Made by a program: the position numbers and the translations under genes
The notes under the pieces: generated by a model
What the model saw: only the letters and a program-made list of their open reading frames with translations
What the model was told of the DNA's origin: nothing
The model's database searches: none
Part shown: positions 57,467 to 64,000 of the stretch, in pieces
Numbering within the stretch: the first letter of the stretch is position 1
Layout of the letters: each line of letters opens with the position of its first letter
Assembly (NCBI GenBank): GCA_963774075.1
Contig: CAVZDP010000003.1
Location: 868,001-932,000, forward strand
Direction of reading: 5' to 3'
Source of the DNA: JBBQNR01 sp963774075
GTDB lineage: Bacteria > Actinomycetota > Thermoleophilia > Solirubrobacterales > JBBDJG01
DNA length: 64,000 nucleotides

Positions 57467-58515
57467 GCTACACACTCAGCATCCGCCGGTACGACCCCGA
57501 AAGCGGTGGCCCGCCTTACTGGTCGGACTACGAGGTCGACCTCGAGGGACACCGCAGCGTGCTCGACGGCATCCTGCAGGCAAAGGACCGCGAGGACGCC
57601 TCTATCGGCATCCGCTGCTCCTGCCAGGCCGCGATCTGCGGCTCCTGCGGCGTGCGCGTGAACGGACGCGCCAGGCTCGCCTGCAACACCAAGCTGCGCG
57701 ACGTCCAGCCAGACAACGGCCCGATCACCGTCGAGCCCATGGGCAACATGCCGGTGCTCAAGGACCTGATCGTGAACATGGATGCCGTTCACTGGAAGAA
57801 GGTCCAGCGAGTGGTGCCGTGGCTGATCCCTGCGGGCGACTCCCCGGAGCGCGAGTACGTGGTGCCGCCCGAGACGATGATCGACGTCACTCAGGTGGTG
57901 GCGTGCATCCACTGTGGCGCCTGCGTGTCGGACTGCCTCTCGCTGGAGGTGGACCCGCTCTTCATCGGGCCCGCCGCGCTCGCGAAGGCCTATCGCTTCG
58001 TGGGCGACCCGCGCGACTCCCAGACCGAGCAGCGCCTGCGCGACCTGGCCGAGGATCCACACGGCATCTACGACTGCACCCATTGCTTCAACTGCATCGA
58101 GGTCTGCCCCAAGGGCGTCGCGCCGATGGATCAGATCATGCGCCTGCGCCGCCGCGCCGTGCACGACTTCGACATCAGCGACCCCAACAACGGCCGCCGC
58201 CACGAAGAGGCGTTCACGAACATCATCGCCAAGAAGGGAACGCTCGACGAGCGCAAGCTGCTTCAAGACAGCTTCGGCGTCCTTCGCCCCCAGGGGCAGC
58301 TCCAGCTCCTGCGCTCGCTTCCAACCGGGCTACGCGGCTTCACGCGCGGAAAGATCACGCCGAGGACTGCGCTCTTCCACGAGAAGCTCGAGGGACTGGA
58401 GAACATACGGCGGATCTATGAGCACGCCGAGGACCACGCCGAGGAAATCAACCTCTACGTGCTCGGCGAGGGCGATACCGACGGCGACGACGAGGGGCTG
58501 GAGGCCGGATCGTGA
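57463..58515 (+). CDS. sdhB: Succinate dehydrogenase iron-sulfur subunit, long form
   Basis: The subunit passes electrons from FAD to quinone. Motifs are the 2Fe-2S site CSCQAAICGSCGVRVNG-RARLAC (residues 52-75), ACIHCGACVSDC and CTHCFNCIEVCPKG for the other clusters. At 350 residues it is about 100 longer than typical SdhB; the extra C-terminal part (from about 250, NPNNGRRHEEAFTNI-like sequence) is helical and may dock SdhE. Its ATG overlaps mini-ORF 2, and its end overlaps the SdhE start (GTGA). No ribosome-binding site of good quality is present, in line with coupling. Confidence 0.95.
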   Translation: MSYTLSIRRYDPESGGPPYWSDYEVDLEGHRSVLDGILQAKDREDASIGIRCSCQAAICGSCGVRVNGRARLACNTKLRDVQPDNGPITVEPMGNMPVLKDLIVNMDAVHWKKVQRVVPWLIPAGDSPEREYVVPPETMIDVTQVVACIHCGACVSDCLSLEVDPLFIGPAALAKAYRFVGDPRDSQTEQRLRDLAEDPHGIYDCTHCFNCIEVCPKGVAPMDQIMRLRRRAVHDFDISDPNNGRRHEEAFTNIIAKKGTLDERKLLQDSFGVLRPQGQLQLLRSLPTGLRGFTRGKITPRTALFHEKLEGLENIRRIYEHAEDHAEEINLYVLGEGDTDGDDEGLEAGS

Positions 58516-59411
58516 GGGTCGCCTACTGGCCGGGTTGCGTGTCGCGTGGGTTCGCGCCCGAGCTGCACGGCTCGATGGCCATCGTCGCCGACAAGCTCGG
58601 CATCGAGCTCGTCGAGCTGGACCGCGCGAACTGCTGCGGCGCCGGCGTGATCGCCGAGCACAACCAGGAGCTCGCCGACTCGCTGAACGCCCGCACGTTC
58701 GCGCTGGCGCAGAAGACGGGCCTGCCGATGATGAACATCTGCTCGACCTGCCAGGGCGCCCAGAGCGAGTGTCAGGAGCGCCTGGACGCGGATTCCGGCT
58801 ACCGCGCGCACATCAACGAGGTTCTGGCAGAAGAGGGCCTCCAGTACGAGAAGGGGATCTCCAACAAGAACTTCCTCTGGCTGCTCGTCGAGGACTACGG
58901 CCTCGAGCGGTTGGAGTCGCTCGTCGTGCGACCGCTGCACGGCCTGCGCGTCGGTCCCTTCTATGGCTGCTACATCCTGCGGCCGACGTCGCGGCTCGGC
59001 TTCGACCGCTACCCCGAGCGCGATCGGTACCTCGAGCAGCTCATCCAGACACTCGGCGCAACGCCGGTCGAGTACGAGGGCGCTCGCAAGTGCTGTGGCT
59101 TTCCGGTCATCACGATGAACCGCGAGACGTCGCTGCGCCAGGCGGGCAGGCACCTGGGGGACGCGATCGATGCCGGGGCCGACACGCTCGTCACCCCGTG
59201 CCCGCTCTGCCACCTCAACCTCGACCTCCAGCAGCCCGACGCCGCCAAGATCGTCGGGCGGGATCTGGGGATGCCGGTTTTGCACCTCCCTCAACTCGTC
59301 GGGCTCGCGCTCGGACTGGAGCCCAAGGAGCTGGGCATGGGCAAGCACGTCGTGCGAACGCGCCCCATCGAGCGCAAGCTCGAGGCGCTCGCTGCCGCCA
59401 CGCCGGCGTAG
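58512..59411 (+). CDS. Heterodisulfide-reductase-B-like SdhE subunit (two CCG domains)
   Basis: The 299-residue protein has two CCG cysteine domains: VAYWPGCVSRGFAPE with ANCCGAGVIAEHN and MNICSTCQGAQ, then GPFYGCYILRP with ARKCCGFPVITMN and TPCPLCHLNLDLQQPD. Each set (C-x(n)-CC-G-x(n)-CxxC) can hold a special Fe-S cluster. In type E succinate:quinone reductases this subunit (SdhE) replaces SdhC/SdhD and works at the membrane with or without SdhF. The start GTG overlaps sdhB by 4 nt. No SdhC/D gene follows here. Confidence 0.92.
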   Translation: MRVAYWPGCVSRGFAPELHGSMAIVADKLGIELVELDRANCCGAGVIAEHNQELADSLNARTFALAQKTGLPMMNICSTCQGAQSECQERLDADSGYRAHINEVLAEEGLQYEKGISNKNFLWLLVEDYGLERLESLVVRPLHGLRVGPFYGCYILRPTSRLGFDRYPERDRYLEQLIQTLGATPVEYEGARKCCGFPVITMNRETSLRQAGRHLGDAIDAGADTLVTPCPLCHLNLDLQQPDAAKIVGRDLGMPVLHLPQLVGLALGLEPKELGMGKHVVRTRPIERKLEALAAATPA

Positions 59412-59420
59412 CTCGGGGCC

Positions 59421-59642
59421 TTGCGCCCCCGGCTCGCGTTCCTGGTCGACCTCTTGAGGGATCTCGCCGGATCGGCGCGCCGCCGCGGGAGCGAGGGTCC
59501 CATCGCGCGGTCGCCGCAAGCGCAACCGAGGAGATCTGGAGCGCCGGCCTCCGACGAGGAGGCGAGCGCGCAGGTGATGAAGCGCCGGCTCGACGAGACG
59601 CGCGAGCGTCTCAAACGCGACACGCCGCCCAGTGCCTCCTAG
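59421..59642 (+). CDS. Small hydrophilic protein downstream of SdhE
   Basis: The 73-codon frame starts with TTG 59421, 9 bp after SdhE. It has a short hydrophobic/basic start (PRLAFLVDLLRDLAGSARRR), an Ala/Ser/Arg linker and a charged helical end (QVMKRRLDETRERLKRDTP). Such small proteins occur after housekeeping operons in this group, but I have no family name. No ribosome-binding site is visible; support is position and composition only. Confidence 0.4.
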   Translation: MRPRLAFLVDLLRDLAGSARRRGSEGPIARSPQAQPRRSGAPASDEEASAQVMKRRLDETRERLKRDTPPSAS

Positions 59643-59704
59643 CTAGTGGCCCTTCGCCGTCCGGCCGCCGGCAACGGGTCGCCTATTCTTGGCGCGAACG
59701 CTGG

Positions 59705-61198
59705 GTGAGATCGGAGGCCTCTGACAGCAGCGGGAGCTGGGAAAGCTTCCTCGCTTATGCGAAGCATGCTTTCGCGAAGCCGACCTTCGACGTCGAGGAG
59801 CGAGAGCACAGACTCGACATCGCCGAGAGGCTCATGGGGCTGCTGCAGGCGTCGCGCGCTGGGATAACGCTGTGGCCTGCGATCGAGACCGTGTTCGCAG
59901 GGGTCTTTGGCGCTCGCCCCTACGACTTGACCGCCGACCGCCAAAACGAATGGCTGTGCAACTGGTCTCGGAAGGAAGAGGGATCCCTGCGGGTTGCGCT
60001 CTCCCGCTTCACGGAGGAAGGCGATCCAAGTCAGCGGGTGGCCGAGTTCCTGAACTCGGCTCAGCAGGCCGACGTCGTCGGCACGGAGCCGTATCCCACG
60101 TACGCGCTCGCCTTCGGGTCCCTCTTCAACTTTGTTGCTGCACCACTGTCGCTTCCGGTAGTTCGGCCCTTGCTGTTCCAAAAGCTTCAGCGGCTTCTCG
60201 GCTACGAACTTCCACCGGCGTCGCTGGTAGAGCAGTACGACCACCATCTGGCCTTTGCAGCCGAGGTCGAGGCGCGCCTGCGCGACGCGGGCGTGCCGGT
60301 CAGAGACATGATCGACGTACAGAGCCTGATCTGGAGCGCGAGTCGTTTCGAAGCACATTGGTCGCCCAACGATGGCTCCGACGAGACCTTGGAGCCGTCA
60401 CGCTCTCACGAGCATTACCTCTCGGTTTGCGCGATCTATCGCGACGAAGCGGAATATCTCGCCGAATGGCTCGAGTTCCACCGACTCGTGGGAGTGGATC
60501 GCTTCTACCTGTACAACAACTTCAGCGACGACGCGCACATGGAGGTGCTGGGCGACTACGTGGACGACGGCCTGGTTGTGCTGCACGATTGGCCGGTGCA
60601 AACGGCGCCCCAGACCGGAGCCTACGCGCATTGCCTGGAAAGCCACGGGGCCGAGTCACGCTGGATCGCGTTCATCGACATAGACGAGTTCCTCTTCTCG
60701 CCGAGTGGAGAGTCGGTCTCCGACATGCTTGTCTCCTACGAGCGGTACCCGGGCGTTGCCGTCAACCAAGCCCTGTTCGGCCCTTCCGGCCACCGCGTGA
60801 AGCCCTCCGGCTTGGTGATCGAGAGCTACCTCCAGCGGCAGAATCTCGGAAACATAAAGTTCATCAAGAGCATTGTGGATCCGATACGGACTTCGCATCC
60901 CATCGGCGTTCACCATTTCGCATACGAGAGCGGGCTCGCCGTCGACGAGAACGGCTATCCCCTTCGCGATGCGAAGACCTGGTCAGTGTCGGCCTCGAAG
61001 CTCCGTATCAACCACTATCGAACGAAGTCCGAGGCCGAGCTGAGACAGAGAAGAACCAGACCGGACGCGGCGCGCGGGAAGTTCTTCCCGTGGCCGGACT
61101 TTCTTCAGCTCCGGCATGACTACCCAGAGCTGGACGACAGTCTCCTTCAATACGCACCGCGTGTGCGCACAGCCGTTGAATCTCATTCGGCGTCGTAG
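59705..61198 (+). CDS. GT92-family glycosyltransferase with an N-terminal domain like that of McrB-type ATPases
   Basis: From GTG 59705 one uninterrupted frame of 497 codons has two parts. Residues about 235-480 are a GT92 (DUF23) transferase: HYLSVCAIYRDEAEYLAEWL, FYLYNNFSDDAHMEVL, the acidic metal site FIDIDEFLF near 317 and IKSIVDP. Residues about 10-220 match no glycosyltransferase region. Their pattern, FDVEEREHRLDIAERL, WLCNWSRKEEGSLRVAL, RVAEFLNS, PLLFQKLQRLLGYELPP and IDVQSLIWSASRF, fits what I recall of the N-terminal domain of McrB-like restriction ATPases (YPPYRP...DRLDAQSLLW). Such a fusion is unexpected. The gene is lower in GC than neighbours and overlaps the next gene by 16 bp. 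Domain identity of the N-terminus is inference. Confidence 0.85.
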   Translation: MRSEASDSSGSWESFLAYAKHAFAKPTFDVEEREHRLDIAERLMGLLQASRAGITLWPAIETVFAGVFGARPYDLTADRQNEWLCNWSRKEEGSLRVALSRFTEEGDPSQRVAEFLNSAQQADVVGTEPYPTYALAFGSLFNFVAAPLSLPVVRPLLFQKLQRLLGYELPPASLVEQYDHHLAFAAEVEARLRDAGVPVRDMIDVQSLIWSASRFEAHWSPNDGSDETLEPSRSHEHYLSVCAIYRDEAEYLAEWLEFHRLVGVDRFYLYNNFSDDAHMEVLGDYVDDGLVVLHDWPVQTAPQTGAYAHCLESHGAESRWIAFIDIDEFLFSPSGESVSDMLVSYERYPGVAVNQALFGPSGHRVKPSGLVIESYLQRQNLGNIKFIKSIVDPIRTSHPIGVHHFAYESGLAVDENGYPLRDAKTWSVSASKLRINHYRTKSEAELRQRRTRPDAARGKFFPWPDFLQLRHDYPELDDSLLQYAPRVRTAVESHSAS

Positions 61199-61431
61199 CC
61201 CACCCGCTTCTTCCCGCGCGGACGGCGCGTCCTCGGGTTGATCCCCACCGCGCGGCACTCGGCGTGCCACAGCTCGCGGTAGGCCAGCGCCTTCTCGCAG
61301 TCGAGTCCCTCGACCCGCGTGGGGTCGATCTCGTACAGCCTCGCCTCGCGCAGGATCGCCGTCTCGATCAGGTCGGCCATCTGCCCCCCGACCTTCGCCA
61401 GCCTGATCGCATCCTCCGACGGTCCCGACAT
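61183..61431 (-). CDS. Small protein of unknown function
   Basis: The 82-residue protein (ATG 61431 after GGGAGG) is helical and mixed-charge: SEDAIRLAKVGGQMADLIET, then EIDPTRVEGLDCEKALAYRE and a basic tail (TRRPRGKKR). It has two Cys. The ribosome-binding site and balanced composition make it real. It converges on the GT92 gene with a 16-bp overlap. No family recognised. Confidence 0.72.
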   Translation of the reverse strand: MSGPSEDAIRLAKVGGQMADLIETAILREARLYEIDPTRVEGLDCEKALAYRELWHAECRAVGINPRTRRPRGKKRVGYDAE

Positions 61432-61465
61432 CGCGCCTCCCTTCGTTCGCTCGATCGCGTTCAGC

Positions 61466-62866
61466 CTAGCCTTTGCGGCAGGGAACGGTGAAGCGATCGC
61501 GCGTGCGCCCGGCGGTGTCGATCGCCTTCCCGCGCAGGAGGTGGCGCCCGGCGGTGATACGAAGCCGGTGATAGAAGAGGCCGCGTCGCGCCGACCAGCG
61601 GGGCTTGCGCCGCGTGGCGAAGGGCGTCAGGCGGGCGCCGCCGCCGCCCGTCACCACGTACACGATCCCGCGCCGGCTGCGCCGCCCGCCCCGGAGCGGC
61701 TTCGACCGCTCGTAGTTCTGTATGTGGCCGTTGAGAACGAGATCCACGCCGCCTCGCGTCAGCAGCGGGATGATGCGGTGCCGGCGGTGCTTGCGCGTCC
61801 CGCTGCGGTAGCCGCGGCCACTCGACCACAGCGGGTGGTGGAAGTACGCGATCTTGCAGCGCGCGCCCGAGCTTCGGAGCAGTCCACGCGCCCAGCTCTT
61901 CTGCACCGGGCCGACCCGGTTGGAGTCGAGCGCCACGAACAGCACGCCGCCATGGCTGAAGCTGTAGTAGCGCTCGTTGCCGGGTAGCGCGAAGTAACGC
62001 TTGTAGTTGGCGAGCCCGTAGTAGTCGTGGTTGCCGACGCTCGGCCACAGCGAGCGGACCGAGATGAAGTTGCGAAGCGGTTCGAGCACGTAGTTCCGGT
62101 ACTCCTCCTCGTTGCCGAAGATCTGCGCGTTGTCGCCGGTGGTGATCGCAAAGTCGATGCGGTCGGCCGACAACCTGCGCAGGTTCGCGCGCGCCGCCGG
62201 CGTCGGCGTGCCGAAGTCCCCGATCACGCCGAAGCTGAACTGCGCGGGCGATACGCCCGGCGTCACCAGCTCGGCGGTCTCCCCGAGACGGCCGTCCGAC
62301 TCCCAGCGGTAGCGATAGGCGGTTCCCGGCGCGAGGTCCTTCACGACCACGACGTGGTCCCGCCGCGGAACCGGGTCCCGCTCAACGATGCGCTCCGGCC
62401 CGCCGAGGGCGCCGAAGTGCAGGCTCGTCGTGGCCGGCGTGTAGGTCTGCCAGACGATCACAGCGCGTGTTGGTGAAAGTTGCTGGAGGTACGGCGGCAG
62501 CTCTAGGCCGGCGGCGAAGGGTGGGGTGGTGACCTCCACCGGAGGGGCCTCCGCGGTCCGTCCCTCGGGGTCGACGGCACGCACCACGTAGCTGTGGCGG
62601 CTGCTCTCTGCGAGCCAGGGATCGACCACCCCGAGCTCTGTGGTGTCCGCGATCAGGACACCGTCGCGCAGCACCTGGTAGCGCTCGAGGGCCGGTGTGG
62701 ACCCCGGCGGGGGCTCGACGCCGGGCCGCCACGTGAGCTTTGTCTGGTCGGGGCGCTGCGCTTCGGCGTACACATCACGTGGCGGCTCAGGGCCGGGAGC
62801 GGCCGTCGCCGGAGGCGCCGACAGCGCGGCCGAGAGCGCAACGATGATCACTGCCGCAGCACGCAC
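61466..62866 (-). CDS. Secreted purple-acid-phosphatase-like metallophosphoesterase
   Basis: The 466-residue protein starts at GTG 62866 with a signal peptide (AAAVIIVALSAALSAPPATA). Then come a fibronectin-III-like domain (DVYAEAQRPDQTKLTW, SRHSYVVRAVDPEGR), a second beta-sandwich typical of purple acid phosphatases (TRAVIVWQTYTPATTSLHFG), and a calcineurin-like catalytic domain. The metal motifs are GVIGDFGTP, TTGDNAQIFG, VGNHDYYG, IAYFHHP and LVLNGHIQNYER. The usual Tyr ligand of purple enzymes (GDxxY) is absent (GDNAQ), so the metal pair may differ. It should hydrolyse phosphate esters outside the cell. The longer ORF to 63709 is antisense frame over asd. Confidence 0.9.
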   Translation of the reverse strand: MRAAAVIIVALSAALSAPPATAAPGPEPPRDVYAEAQRPDQTKLTWRPGVEPPPGSTPALERYQVLRDGVLIADTTELGVVDPWLAESSRHSYVVRAVDPEGRTAEAPPVEVTTPPFAAGLELPPYLQQLSPTRAVIVWQTYTPATTSLHFGALGGPERIVERDPVPRRDHVVVVKDLAPGTAYRYRWESDGRLGETAELVTPGVSPAQFSFGVIGDFGTPTPAARANLRRLSADRIDFAITTGDNAQIFGNEEEYRNYVLEPLRNFISVRSLWPSVGNHDYYGLANYKRYFALPGNERYYSFSHGGVLFVALDSNRVGPVQKSWARGLLRSSGARCKIAYFHHPLWSSGRGYRSGTRKHRRHRIIPLLTRGGVDLVLNGHIQNYERSKPLRGGRRSRRGIVYVVTGGGGARLTPFATRRKPRWSARRGLFYHRLRITAGRHLLRGKAIDTAGRTRDRFTVPCRKG

Positions 62867-62901
62867 GGACGCAATTGTGGCAGCGGCCCGACTGCCGGAC
62901 G

Positions 62902-63951
62902 TCAGCTGTGCGCCACGGCTTCGCCGCGCGCGCCGACGAGGCCGCGCTCGCGCAGCAGCTCGGCGAGTTGTACGGCGTTGGTGGCGGCGCCCTTGCGCAG
63001 GTTGTCCGACACGACCCACAGGTTCAGGCAGCGCTCGTGCGTGGGGTCGCGGCGCACGCGGCCGACGAGCACGTCGTCGCGGCCGGCTGCGTCCACCGGC
63101 ATCGGATAACGCCCCTGCGCGGGGTCGTCCACGACCACGACGCCTGGAAAGGCGGCCAGGACCTCGCGGCAGCGCTCCGGCGACAGGTCTCGCGCCGTCT
63201 GCACGTTGACCGACTCCGAATGCCCTGCATAGACCGGCACCCGGACGCACGTCGCCGATACCTTCACGCTGTTGTCGCCGAGGATCTTGAGCGTCTCGGC
63301 CATCATCTTGCGCTCCTCGGTCGTGTAGTCGTCGCCGTCCTTGAACGTCTCGACCTGGGGCAGCACGTTGAATGCGATTTGATGTGGATAGACCGATGAG
63401 CTGACGGGGTCGTCGTCGAGCACCGAGCGGGCCTGCTCGCGCAACTCCTGCACCGCGGCCTGACCCGTGCCCGAGGTCGACTGGTAGGTGGACACGACGA
63501 CGCGCTCGATCGTCGCCTCGTCGTGGATCGGCTTGAGCGCCATCACCATCTGCATGGTGGAGCAGTTCGGGTTCGCGACGATGCCCCGGTGCCCGTCGAG
63601 GTCGCCGGGGTTCACTTCGGCGATCACGAGCGGCACGTGCTCCTCCATCCGCCACGCGCTCGAGTTGTCGATCACCACACAGCCGCGCTCCGCGAAGCGC
63701 GGAGCCCACTCGCGCGAGACCGAGCCGCCCGCGGAGAAGAGCGCGACATCGAAGCCGTCGATCGCTCCTTCCTCGAGGGTCCGCACCGAAAGCGTCTCGT
63801 CTCCGAATGGGACCTGGCGACCGGCTGAGCGCGCTGAGGCGAAGGCGACCACCTCGCGCGTCGGAAGCCGGCGCTCGGCCAGCACTTCGAGCATGGTGGA
63901 GCCGACCACGCCCGTCGCCCCGACGACGGCCACGCGTAGCCCGGCGCTCAT
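62902..63951 (-). CDS. asd: Aspartate-semialdehyde dehydrogenase
   Basis: The enzyme reduces aspartyl phosphate to aspartate semialdehyde, the branch point to lysine, diaminopimelate, threonine and methionine. The 349-residue protein has the NADP loop GATGVVG (11-17), the catalytic Cys130 in NPNCSTMQM, the conserved STYQSTSGTGQAAVQEL, and the catalytic His region in VYAGHSESVNV. Length is normal. Its ATG overlaps the stop of an upstream gene (ATGA), consistent with an aspartate-kinase operon that continues beyond the window. Confidence 0.96.
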   Translation of the reverse strand: MSAGLRVAVVGATGVVGSTMLEVLAERRLPTREVVAFASARSAGRQVPFGDETLSVRTLEEGAIDGFDVALFSAGGSVSREWAPRFAERGCVVIDNSSAWRMEEHVPLVIAEVNPGDLDGHRGIVANPNCSTMQMVMALKPIHDEATIERVVVSTYQSTSGTGQAAVQELREQARSVLDDDPVSSSVYPHQIAFNVLPQVETFKDGDDYTTEERKMMAETLKILGDNSVKVSATCVRVPVYAGHSESVNVQTARDLSPERCREVLAAFPGVVVVDDPAQGRYPMPVDAAGRDDVLVGRVRRDPTHERCLNLWVVSDNLRKGAATNAVQLAELLRERGLVGARGEAVAHS

Positions 63952-64000
63952 CGCGTCACCCCCGCGCCGTCGCCCGAGCCGAGGGCGTCTTCGCGCTGTG
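63948..64000 (-). CDS. C-terminal end of an upstream gene (partial)
   Basis: The last 16-17 codons of a minus-strand gene are visible, reading QREDALGSGDGAGVTR then TGA, which overlaps the asd start by ATGA. Aspartate kinase is the usual partner at this position, but the visible tail is too short and unconserved to decide. Confidence 0.45.
   Translation of the reverse strand, partial: QREDALGSGDGAGVTR

Noticed and set aside
57914..59704. Extension of the GT92 frame back through sdhB/SdhE
   Set aside because: The upstream 600 codons are out-of-frame shadows of conserved genes; GTG 59705 is where protein-like sequence begins.

Overview
The window is very GC-rich (roughly 70 % by eye), densely coded on both strands, and reads as an actinobacterial chromosome. 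Pointers are an adenosylcobalamin-dependent ribonucleotide reductase in an nrdR-nrdJ operon with NrdR boxes, a deazaflavin-type nitroreductase, a WS/DGAT wax-ester/triglyceride synthase, an LmeA-like protein, and secreted repeat proteins ending in a C-terminal domain I associate with Thermoleophilia/Solirubrobacterales. The class assignment is inference; no rRNA or tRNA gene is present to support it.

Layout. 1-13.96 kb is a surface-polysaccharide locus: a polytopic membrane protein (cut by the left edge), a sugar-nucleotide dehydrogenase, three large two-domain glycosyltransferases, two methyltransferases, and a Wzt/Wzm-type ABC exporter. 14-32.3 kb is rich in secreted proteins: a lipoprotein, a parallel beta-helix protein, a penicillin-acylase-like Ntn hydrolase, a nine-repeat protein and a seven-repeat SBBP protein that share the same C-terminal domain, and a TolB-like protein. 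Between them lie a nitrilase, an F420-type reductase, a SnoaL-like protein, a GNAT enzyme and an XRE regulator. 32.7-41.4 kb holds a predicted beta-propeller protein, nrdR-nrdJ, WS/DGAT, three small proteins of unknown function and a type II NADH dehydrogenase. 41.4-47.2 kb has a CBS-Hsp20-Lon operon, an MBL hydrolase and an ArsB/NhaD-type transporter. 47.2-59.6 kb carries central metabolism: 2-hydroxyacid dehydrogenase, malate dehydrogenase, NAD-type isocitrate dehydrogenase, AidB-like acyl-CoA dehydrogenase, a site-2 protease, and a succinate dehydrogenase of SdhA-SdhB-SdhE type without visible membrane anchors. 59.7-64 kb ends with a GT92 glycosyltransferase that has an unexpected N-terminal module, a purple-acid-phosphatase-like enzyme and asd.

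Window-wide signals. (1) A palindromic repeat family of two small hairpins around CTTTAGGTGT sits, in sense orientation, at or just after the stop codons of several genes; the stems differ between copies but stay paired. (2) After isocitrate dehydrogenase this unit is tandemly repeated, and every unit carries a nine-codon ORF identical to that enzyme's C-terminus. (3) Between sdhA and sdhB the repeat is bridged by two mini-ORFs joined by stop-start overlaps, so ribosomes could pass from sdhA to sdhB. (4) At least fourteen genes have a TAnnnT hexamer 6-9 nt before the start codon with no clear ribosome-binding site, which suggests leaderless transcription; most secreted-protein genes instead have purine-rich ribosome-binding sites.

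The strongest candidates for something undescribed are the GT92 fusion at 59.7-61.2 kb and the repeat/mini-ORF arrangement downstream of icd and sdhA.
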